Below, one piece after another: positions 1-5,248 of a DNA stretch of 5,248 nt. The position numbers and the translations under genes were made by a program. Source of the DNA: Clostridiales bacterium UBA2658 (GTDB lineage Bacteria > Bacillota > Clostridia > Oscillospirales > Oscillospiraceae). The notes below the pieces were generated by a model. It was not told where the DNA came from. It saw only the letters and a program-made list of their open reading frames with translations, and made no database searches. The stretch spans positions 17,961-23,208 of the forward strand of contig DEMY01000073.1 in assembly GCA_002359425.1 (NCBI GenBank). Direction: 5' to 3'. How positions within the stretch are numbered: the first letter of the stretch is position 1; every line of letters begins with the position of its first letter.

Positions 1-2852
1 TCGAAAGGGCCGAGACGGTGCAAGCGGACTGGGAAAAGGCAAAACGTGACCTTGCTGGTGCGCAGAAGGAGCTGGATGAGCTTTACCGCGCGTCCGAGTC
101 GTACAGTGAAAAAATGCGCGAAAAGGACGTTGAGGCCGAAACGCTTCGCGAGCGCATGAGCCTTTCGGACGCAGCGGCTTCGGACTGCGAAAGCACGCTC
201 GCGGTTTTAGAAAACAGTCTCAAACACAACGCCGAGCGCCGCGCGCAGATCGAAACCGAGTCCCATCAGCAGGGCGCACGCGCGCAGGCTTTGAAAAACC
301 AGATTGCCGAGCGCCGCGCGCGTGTGGAGGCCATTGCAGACGAGCTGGACGAACTTGCGCGGCAGGCGCAGGACCTGACCGAAGCGCTCGGCGCGAGCAC
401 GGAGCAGAGCGGCGCGGACCGCGCGGAAACGGCCCGGCTCGTCTCTGAAAAAAACGAAAGGCTTTCCGCGCTGACGCACTGTAATACCGTTTCCGCCATG
501 CTCCGCGACGCGCAGAGCGAGCAGGATGCATCCGACGAAAAACGCCGCGAAAGCGCAAAGGAAGCAGCCGGGAGACACGACGAGCTTTCCGCTTCTCTCA
601 AGACTTGCCAAAAGGCATATGACGAGGCGAAGGACAAGGCCGACGGTCTCAAAAACGTCATCGACGGTTACACGATGCGCCGTTCGGGCCGAGAAACAAA
701 GGTCAAGGCGCTGGAAGATAAAAAGGCCAAGCTTACGGTCGAGCGCGGCACGGCGCTCTCCCGCGCAAACATGCTTGCGGAGATGCAAAAGGAATTCGAG
801 GGCTTCTCGCTCTCCGTCAAAACCGTCATGCGCGAAGCTTCGCGCGGAACCCTGCGCGGCGTTTGCGGTCCGGTCGCGAATTTGGTCAAGACCGAGGATC
901 GTTACACGGTCGCGCTGGAAACCGCCCTCGGCGGCGCAATGCAGAGCATCGTCGTCGAAACGCAGGAGGACGGCAAAGCCGCCATTGAGCTTTTGAAGCG
1001 CCGCGAGTCCGGCAGGGCAACCTTTTTGCCCGTTTCCGTCATTCGCGGATACGAACTCAAGGAAAAGCCCGTAAACGAGGAGGGCTACCTCGGCACCGCC
1101 CTTGCGCTTGCTCGTTTCGATCCAAAATATCAGGACATTTTCGCAAATTTACTGGGCCGCACGGTTGTGTGCGAAACGCTTTCGGACGCCGTTTCGATGT
1201 CGAGGCGGCATCAAAACCAGCTTCGCATCGTGACGCTGGACGGTCAGCTCATCAACGCCGGCGGCTCCATGACCGGCGGCAGCGCCGCGAAAAACGCCGG
1301 CATCCTCTCCCGCGCGAACGAGCTCAAGGCCCAGCAGGCGCGCGCGTCAGAGTTTTCGGAGCAGCTTTCCGCCTGCACAGGCGAGCTGAACGAGGCATCC
1401 CGTGAACTGTCGGAGGCCAAATATCAGCTCCAAACCGCCGATTTTGAACAAAAAGAGGCGCTTGAGGAGTTGCGCCGCCGCGAAAACGAGTTGACGCAGA
1501 CGCGATTTTTACTCGGCGAGGCCGAAAAGGCCATCGCTGCCTTTGAGACCGACGAGGCGCTTGCCATCCGCCGCAGAGAGGATAACGTCAGGCGTGCCTC
1601 TGATGCGAAGCTTGATGCCGAACGTCTGACTTCTGAAATTTCGGAGCTTGACAAGGCGCTTGCCACCCTCGCGGAAAAGAGCGAAGCAAATGCCGCGGAG
1701 GCGCGTAGTCTTTCCGAAAAGCTCTCCGGCCAAACTGCAGAGCGCTCATCCCTCTCGTCCGAGAGCGACACGACGAAAACGGCCATTGCGCAGTTAGAGG
1801 CGCTTTTGCGCGACCTCTCCGGTGACAGCGAGACGCGCCAAAGAGCGGTTGAAGCACTGGATGCGGAGCAGATTTCTCTGAACGCCAAAAAGGCGGAGGT
1901 CGAAGAAAAGCTTCAAAAGACGCGTGAAAACGGCACCACGATCCGGCAGGAGCTTTCCAAACTCAACGCCGCCAAATTGGAGCTTGAGGGCAAGCGCACC
2001 CAGACGGACAAGGCCGCGCAGGAGAAAAACCGCGCGCTTTTGGATGTGAGCAATCTATGCAGTGCCATCGAGCAAAAAAAGCTTGCCGCCGAGATGGAGG
2101 AAAAGCAGCTCATCGACAAGCTCTGGGATAGCTACGAGCTTTCCCGCACAGCTGCGCAGGGCGTTCGCGATCCGGTCGAAAACATGACCGAGGCAACGAA
2201 GCGTATGTCCTTACTCAAGCGAGACATTGCCCGTCTCGGTACGCCGAACCTCGGTGCAATCGAGGAATATGAGCGTGTGCGCGAGCGCTACGAATTTTTG
2301 ACCGAGCAGCGGGATGACGTGGAAAAGGCCGAACGCGAGCTGGAAAAAATTATTGCGGACATCACAAAGGAAATGGAAGAAATTTTCCTCCGCGAGTTCA
2401 AGGTCATCGACGAGAGTTTCCGCAAGACCTTTTTGGAGCTTTTCGGCGGCGGCCGCGCGGCGCTCATTTTGGAGGACGAGGACGATGTTCTGAACTGCGG
2501 CATTGAAATCAAGGTTCAGCCGCCCGGAAAGACGCTCTCGACGTTGAGCTTGCTGTCCGGTGGCGAAATGGCTTTTGTCGCGATTGCGCTGTACTTCGCT
2601 ATCATTAAAGTCCGGCCGACGCCGTTTTGCGTTATGGACGAGATTGAAGCGGCGCTTGACGATGCGAACGTTGACCGCTTTGCCCACTACATGCGCACGA
2701 TGACAGACGCGACGCAGTTTATCGTCATCACCCACCGCCGCGGCACCATGGAGGAGGCGGATATGCTCTACGGCGTCACGATGCAGGAAAAGGGCGTTTC
2801 GCAGGTTCTCTCCGTCGATCTGGACGAGGCGGAGAAGAGCATTTCCAAATAA
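1..2852 (+). CDS. smc: Chromosome partition protein Smc, 3' part (5' end cut by window edge)
   Basis: SMC is the ATPase subunit of the bacterial condensin-like complex Smc-ScpA-ScpB, which loads on DNA and organises and segregates the chromosome. The frame is open to the left edge, so the GTG at 18 is not a start; residues below count from it. Seen: a long Glu/Lys/Ala-rich coiled coil (1 to about 275), the hinge (about 277-432, starting GTLRGVCGP and ending GGSMTGG...ILSR), the returning coiled coil (about 433-739) and the C-terminal ABC head (740-944). The head carries signature LSGGEM (846-851), Walker B FCVMDE with Asp874 and catalytic Glu875, a D-loop AALDD, and H-loop His906. The signature Ser847 to Glu875 spacing of 28 equals that recalled for B. 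subtilis Smc (Ser1090, Glu1118), implying about 243 residues missing, including the Walker A head half. The Met after LSGGE is odd, since Lys or Arg is usual. It is the first gene of the visible block, and ftsY follows after 33 bases. Confidence 0.97.
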   Translation, partial: ERAETVQADWEKAKRDLAGAQKELDELYRASESYSEKMREKDVEAETLRERMSLSDAAASDCESTLAVLENSLKHNAERRAQIETESHQQGARAQALKNQIAERRARVEAIADELDELARQAQDLTEALGASTEQSGADRAETARLVSEKNERLSALTHCNTVSAMLRDAQSEQDASDEKRRESAKEAAGRHDELSASLKTCQKAYDEAKDKADGLKNVIDGYTMRRSGRETKVKALEDKKAKLTVERGTALSRANMLAEMQKEFEGFSLSVKTVMREASRGTLRGVCGPVANLVKTEDRYTVALETALGGAMQSIVVETQEDGKAAIELLKRRESGRATFLPVSVIRGYELKEKPVNEEGYLGTALALARFDPKYQDIFANLLGRTVVCETLSDAVSMSRRHQNQLRIVTLDGQLINAGGSMTGGSAAKNAGILSRANELKAQQARASEFSEQLSACTGELNEASRELSEAKYQLQTADFEQKEALEELRRRENELTQTRFLLGEAEKAIAAFETDEALAIRRREDNVRRASDAKLDAERLTSEISELDKALATLAEKSEANAAEARSLSEKLSGQTAERSSLSSESDTTKTAIAQLEALLRDLSGDSETRQRAVEALDAEQISLNAKKAEVEEKLQKTRENGTTIRQELSKLNAAKLELEGKRTQTDKAAQEKNRALLDVSNLCSAIEQKKLAAEMEEKQLIDKLWDSYELSRTAAQGVRDPVENMTEATKRMSLLKRDIARLGTPNLGAIEEYERVRERYEFLTEQRDDVEKAERELEKIIADITKEMEEIFLREFKVIDESFRKTFLELFGGGRAALILEDEDDVLNCGIEIKVQPPGKTLSTLSLLSGGEMAFVAIALYFAIIKVRPTPFCVMDEIEAALDDANVDRFAHYMRTMTDATQFIVITHRRGTMEEADMLYGVTMQEKGVSQVLSVDLDEAEKSISK

Positions 2853-2870
2853 AGTATATCAAATCCAAAC

Positions 2871-2878
2871 AGGAAGGG
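2871..2878 (+). promoter_or_regulatory. Ribosome-binding site of ftsY
   Basis: AGGAAGGG lies 7 bases before the ATG at 2886, within the 33-base gap after the smc stop. It is a strong Shine-Dalgarno match at good spacing and fixes the ftsY start. The rest of the gap (2853-2885) is AT-rich and shows no inverted repeat that would make a terminator. Confidence 0.85.
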
Positions 2879-2885
2879 AAAACCC

Positions 2886-3797
2886 ATGGGATTTTTCGAT
2901 AAGATCAAGCAGGGTCTTGCCAAGACAAAGCAGAGCATGACCGTTTCAATGAATAATATGTTCACGAGCTTCACGGGCGAAAACGAGGACTTTTATGAGG
3001 AACTTGAGGAGACGCTGATTTTGGCGGATGCGGGCGTTGAGACCTCCGAAAAGGCGGTCGAGGGCCTGCGTACGCTTGTGAAGCAACGCGGCCTGCGCGG
3101 CGGCGAACAGGTGCGCGACGCGTTCACAGAGGTCATGACGGGACTTTTGGATGTTGGCGACAAGCGACTGAAACTCGGCACCAAGCCTTCCATTATCCTC
3201 ATGGTCGGCGTCAACGGCGTCGGCAAAACGACGACCATTGGAAAGCTCGCGGCAAAGATGACAGCCGAGGGCAAGAAGGTTCTTCTCGTCGCGGGGGACA
3301 CCTTCCGCGCCGCCGCCGGAGAACAGCTCTCCATTTGGGCAGACCGCGCGCTCGCGGACATTGTCCGCCATGAGGAGGGCAGCGACCCCGCTTCCGTCGT
3401 TTTTGACGGCATCGCGGCGGCGAAAGCGAGAGGAGCGGACGTCATCATCGTCGATACCGCAGGGCGGCTTCACAACAAGGCAAATCTCATGAACGAGCTG
3501 AACAAAATCACCCGCATTATCACCCGCGAGCTGCCGGATGCCGACCGGGAAACGCTTCTCGTCCTTGACGCGACCACCGGCCAGAACGGACTGATTCAGG
3601 CAAAGCAGTTCAAAGAGACGGCCGACATCAGCGGCATCGTTCTCACCAAGCTTGACGGCACCGCGAAGGGCGGCATCGTCTTTGCCATCGCGGACGAGTT
3701 GCAGCTACCGGTCAAATATATCGGCGTCGGAGAGGGCGTGGACGATCTGATGCCCTTCCAGCCGAAGGAATTCGCGGAGGCGCTTTTGCAACAATGA
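2886..3797 (+). CDS. ftsY: Signal recognition particle receptor FtsY
   Basis: FtsY is the membrane-associated SRP GTPase that receives ribosome-nascent chain complexes from Ffh/SRP and hands them to the Sec translocon. At 303 residues it is a short FtsY: an N-terminal amphipathic stretch (MGFFDKIKQGLAKTK, a known type of lipid-binding segment in this family), a helical N domain (about 15-95) and the G domain. G-domain motifs seen: P-loop GVNGVGKT (108-115), DTFRAAAGEQL (138-148) typical of the SRP GTPase insertion-box region, DTAGR (190-194), TKLDGTAKGG (254-263) and the closing GVGEGVDDLMPF (280-291). The last motif has the Gly-Glu-x-x-Asp-Asp-Leu form that separates FtsY from Ffh, and there is no Met-rich M domain, so Ffh is excluded. 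The acidic A domain of enterobacterial FtsY is absent, as is usual in Firmicutes. The start has a good ribosome-binding site. The stop overlaps rdgB by four bases. Neither ylxM nor ffh follows. Confidence 0.98.
   Translation: MGFFDKIKQGLAKTKQSMTVSMNNMFTSFTGENEDFYEELEETLILADAGVETSEKAVEGLRTLVKQRGLRGGEQVRDAFTEVMTGLLDVGDKRLKLGTKPSIILMVGVNGVGKTTTIGKLAAKMTAEGKKVLLVAGDTFRAAAGEQLSIWADRALADIVRHEEGSDPASVVFDGIAAAKARGADVIIVDTAGRLHNKANLMNELNKITRIITRELPDADRETLLVLDATTGQNGLIQAKQFKETADISGIVLTKLDGTAKGGIVFAIADELQLPVKYIGVGEGVDDLMPFQPKEFAEALLQQ
3776..3780 (+). promoter_or_regulatory. Probable Shine-Dalgarno for rdgB inside ftsY
   Basis: GGAGG lies within the last codons of ftsY, 13 bases before the rdgB ATG at 3794. 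That spacing is longer than the usual 5-9 bases. With the ATGA stop/start overlap, it suggests that rdgB translation depends at least partly on ribosomes finishing ftsY. The motif could also be a chance product of Glu-Ala codons. Confidence 0.45.
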
Positions 3798-4384
3798 GAT
3801 ATATACTTGCAAGCAACAATAAGGGTAAGCTTCACGAGATGAAGACCATGCTCGCGGTGCTTGGCGCCGAGGTCGTTTCGCAGAGCGAAGCGGGCGCTCA
3901 TTTTGAGGCCGAGGAAACCGGCACGACCTTCGAGGAAAACGCGCTTATCAAAGCCCGCGCCGCCTGCGATGCCCTGCACGAGCCTGCCATCGCGGATGAC
4001 TCCGGTCTCTGCGTTGAAGCGTTAAACGGTGCGCCGGGCGCCTATTCCGCAAGGTATGGCGGCTGCAAAACCGACGCCGAGCGGGTCGAACTCCTATTAA
4101 AAAACCTTGGGGACAGCGAAAACCGAAGCGCTAAATTCGTCTCCTGCATTGCTTGCGTCTTTCCGAACGGGGATATTTTAACGGCGCGCGGGGAGTGCGA
4201 GGGAATGATTACGACCGCTCCGCGCGGGGAAAATGGCTTCGGCTACGACCCCGTTTTCGAGCTTCCCGGAACAGGAAAAACCATGTCGGAGCTTACGGAA
4301 GAAGAAAAAAACGGCGTTTCCCACAGGGGACACGCCCTAAAAGCTTTTCAAGAGAAATTGAGGGACTATAATGCTCACAAGTAA
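3794..4384 (+). CDS. rdgB: XTP/dITP diphosphatase, RdgB/HAM1 family
   Basis: This cytosolic house-cleaning enzyme hydrolyses dITP, ITP and XTP to the monophosphate and pyrophosphate, keeping deaminated purines out of DNA and RNA; it needs Mg2+. The 196-residue length matches the family (about 195-205). Seen in order: an N-terminal ASNNKGKLHEM (6-16) that binds the nucleotide phosphates, ADDSGL (67-72) with the expected catalytic Asp69, followed by a GAPGAYSARYGG segment, GFGYDPVF (148-155) in the base-recognition region, and SHRGHALKAF (176-185) near the C-terminus. All family motifs are present, so activity is expected. The start ATG overlaps the ftsY stop (ATGA), and the 3' end overlaps yhbY by 14 bases, consistent with one transcript and translational coupling. 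In related genomes it may be annotated 'non-canonical purine NTP pyrophosphatase'. Confidence 0.97.
   Translation: MRYILASNNKGKLHEMKTMLAVLGAEVVSQSEAGAHFEAEETGTTFEENALIKARAACDALHEPAIADDSGLCVEALNGAPGAYSARYGGCKTDAERVELLLKNLGDSENRSAKFVSCIACVFPNGDILTARGECEGMITTAPRGENGFGYDPVFELPGTGKTMSELTEEEKNGVSHRGHALKAFQEKLRDYNAHK
4360..4364 (+). promoter_or_regulatory. Ribosome-binding site of yhbY inside rdgB
   Basis: GAGGG lies 6 bases before the yhbY ATG at 4371 and inside the last codons of rdgB. It supports the 14-base gene overlap and this start over any later one. Confidence 0.7.
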
Positions 4385-4682
4385 ACAGCGCGCATATCTG
4401 CGCGGTTTGGCCTCGACCGAGGACACCATCTTAATGGTCGGTAAGGGCGACATCAGCGAAAACATCATCTTTCAGACAAAAAGCGCCCTCAAAGCGCGCG
4501 AGCTTGTAAAGGGCAAGGTTCTCGAGACCTCGACCCTCTCGCCGCGCGAGGTCTGCGACGCCCTGTGCGCCGAGTGCAAAGCGGAGGGCGTTCAGGTCAT
4601 CGGCAGCAAGTTCGTTTTGTATAAGCGAAACGAGACCGATCCAAAGATCGTTCTGCCGAAAACGGAAAAGAAAAGAAACTGA
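4371..4682 (+). CDS. yhbY: YhbY-type CRM-domain RNA-binding protein
   Basis: A small protein (103 residues) made of a single CRM (CRS1-YhbY) domain, the fold shared with plant organelle splicing factors. Bacterial YhbY associates with pre-50S particles and is thought to help large-subunit assembly. Seen: opening MLTSKQRAYLRGL, the loop region VGKGDIS (23-29), the central ALKARELVKGKVLE helix-strand segment, and the C-terminal strand VQVIGSKFVLYKRN followed by PKIVLP and a basic tail (KTEKKRN). Length and order fit the family, and the basic composition fits RNA binding. The usual GKGG of the GxxG loop reads GKGD here (Asp27), an oddity at an RNA-contacting site. The gene overlaps rdgB by 14 bases and ends 18 bases before nadD; yhbY next to nadD is a familiar arrangement in Firmicutes. 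The family is sure. The molecular role is taken from homologues. Confidence 0.94.
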   Translation: MLTSKQRAYLRGLASTEDTILMVGKGDISENIIFQTKSALKARELVKGKVLETSTLSPREVCDALCAECKAEGVQVIGSKFVLYKRNETDPKIVLPKTEKKRN

Positions 4683-4686
4683 GCAA

Positions 4687-4692
4687 AGAGGG
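4687..4692 (+). promoter_or_regulatory. Ribosome-binding site of nadD
   Basis: AGAGGG lies 8 bases before the ATG at 4701, in the 18-base gap after the yhbY stop. It supports the chosen nadD start, from which the protein begins directly with the family's first beta strand. Confidence 0.75.
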
Positions 4693-4700
4693 CACACACC

Positions 4701-5248
4701 ATGCGTATAGCCGTATACGGCGGCAGCTTCAACCCGCCGCATCTAGGCCACATTGAGGCAGCGCGCGAGGCGGGGAGGGAATTGAGAACGGACAAGCTTC
4801 TTGTCGTTCCCGCCGCGCGCCCGCCGCACAAGGAAACGGAACCGCATTCTCCGACGCCGGAGGAGCGCTTCGAGCTGGCAAGGCTCGCTTTTTCCGGCAT
4901 TCCAAACGCCGAGGTCACGGACATCGAGCTAAAACGTCCGGGCCGGGGCTACACCGTAGACACACTCGGGGAACTGAAACTGAACAATCCCGATGCAGAA
5001 TTCTTTCTTCTCATGGGCGAGGATATGTTCCTGAGCTTCGAGTCGTGGCGGGACTTCCGGCGCATTCTGGAGCTTTCGTCTCTCGCTGTTTTTCCGCGGG
5101 AACAGGAGAGCCTTCCAAAAATTCGCGAAACCATGGCGCGTTTTGAAAAAGAGTACGGCGCGCGCTGCGTTGAAATCGGGTACACACCGGTCGCCGTTTC
5201 GTCCACCGGGCTGCGCGAGGCGCTAAAAAACCGCGGTGGGAACGAATT
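4701..5248 (+). CDS. nadD: Nicotinate-nucleotide adenylyltransferase, 5' part (3' end cut by window edge)
   Basis: NadD transfers AMP from ATP to nicotinic acid mononucleotide, giving deamido-NAD, a step shared by de novo and salvage NAD synthesis in the cytosol. My translation gives 182 complete codons with no stop before the right edge. Seen: the nucleotidyltransferase signature GGSFNPPHLGH (7-17, with the HxGH histidines at 14 and 17), VPAARPPHK (36-44), GRGYTVDTL (81-89, where a Ser-Tyr-Thr form is common), MGEDMFLSFESW (105-116, resembling the GxDM form of Bacillus NadD) and VSSTGLREAL (166-175), the ISSTxIR-type ATP-binding motif. Since the family is usually about 190-215 residues, only a short tail may be missing. 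Alternatively the frame may run on into a YqeK-type HD phosphohydrolase domain, a fusion or neighbour common in Firmicutes, which cannot be judged here. The GxFxPxHxGH start and ISSTxIR motif together favour NadD over CoaD. Confidence 0.95.
   Translation, partial: MRIAVYGGSFNPPHLGHIEAAREAGRELRTDKLLVVPAARPPHKETEPHSPTPEERFELARLAFSGIPNAEVTDIELKRPGRGYTVDTLGELKLNNPDAEFFLLMGEDMFLSFESWRDFRRILELSSLAVFPREQESLPKIRETMARFEKEYGARCVEIGYTPVAVSSTGLREALKNRGGNE

Noticed and set aside
18..20. GTG at 18 as the start of a 944-residue SMC
   Set aside because: The frame is open upstream to the window edge (codons for E-R-A-E-T precede it), and the N-terminal head with Walker A is missing. The gene must therefore begin outside the window.
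207..788. Long antisense frames across smc (207-788, 1424-1888 and 2211-2735 on the - strand)
   Set aside because: They lie wholly opposite strong smc coding sequence, are rich in Arg/Ser/Ala/Leu with no recognisable domain, and are what GC-rich coding DNA produces by chance.
526..996. + strand alternative frame of 156 residues inside smc
   Set aside because: It is Arg/Ser/Lys-rich, has no domain, and overlaps the SMC coiled coil and hinge in another frame. The SMC frame is uninterrupted there, so no frameshift is implied.
2853..2885. Promoter or terminator in the smc-ftsY gap
   Set aside because: The 33 bases contain an AT-rich stretch and the ftsY ribosome-binding site, but no inverted repeat with a T-run and no convincing paired -35/-10 hexamers.
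2946..3473. Antisense frames opposite ftsY (2946-3473 and 2993-3448)
   Set aside because: They are shadows of the FtsY G domain and have no ribosome-binding site or motif of their own that I can see.
4592..4924. Antisense frames opposite yhbY/nadD (4431-4742, 4592-4924, 4949-5206)
   Set aside because: They run against confidently identified genes, including across the yhbY-nadD gap. Their composition is low-information, and nadD reads through without a stop on the + strand.

Overview
The window is a compact, single-strand block of bacterial housekeeping genes, all on the + strand: the 3' part of smc (chromosome condensation ATPase), ftsY (signal-recognition-particle receptor GTPase), rdgB (XTP/dITP diphosphatase), yhbY (CRM-domain ribosome-associated RNA-binding protein) and the 5' part of nadD (nicotinate-nucleotide adenylyltransferase). 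Bases are GC-rich (roughly 55-60% by eye). The protein wording points to a Gram-positive Clostridia-type bacterium, probably of the Oscillospiraceae/Ruminococcaceae group: the SMC head has an EIEAALDD D-loop region and an ITHRRGTMEEAD H-loop, FtsY is short and has no acidic A domain, and the start of YhbY is of the MLTSKQRAYLRGL type. This assignment is an inference from memory of related proteins, not a database result.

Layout. Positions 1-2852 hold smc, already open at the left edge and lacking roughly its first 240 residues. After a 33-base gap with a clear ribosome-binding site comes ftsY (2886-3797). Its stop codon overlaps the start of rdgB in an ATGA junction. rdgB (3794-4384) overlaps yhbY (4371-4682) by 14 bases. 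An 18-base gap containing a Shine-Dalgarno sequence leads to nadD (4701 onward), which runs off the right edge. No gap is longer than 33 bases, no terminator hairpin was seen, and the tight spacing makes co-transcription from a promoter left of the window likely.

The genes do not form one pathway. They are a growth-linked set: chromosome organisation (Smc), co-translational membrane targeting (FtsY), removal of deaminated purine nucleotides (RdgB), large-subunit ribosome assembly (YhbY) and NAD synthesis (NadD). I see no mobile element, CRISPR array, RNA gene, defence system or novel accessory system. The points most worth a second look are small: substitutions at the SMC signature motif (LSGGEM) and the YhbY GxxG loop (GKGD), an internal TATAAT at the yhbY start, and the coupled start of rdgB. 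All long antisense and alternative-frame ORFs are shadows of the five real genes.
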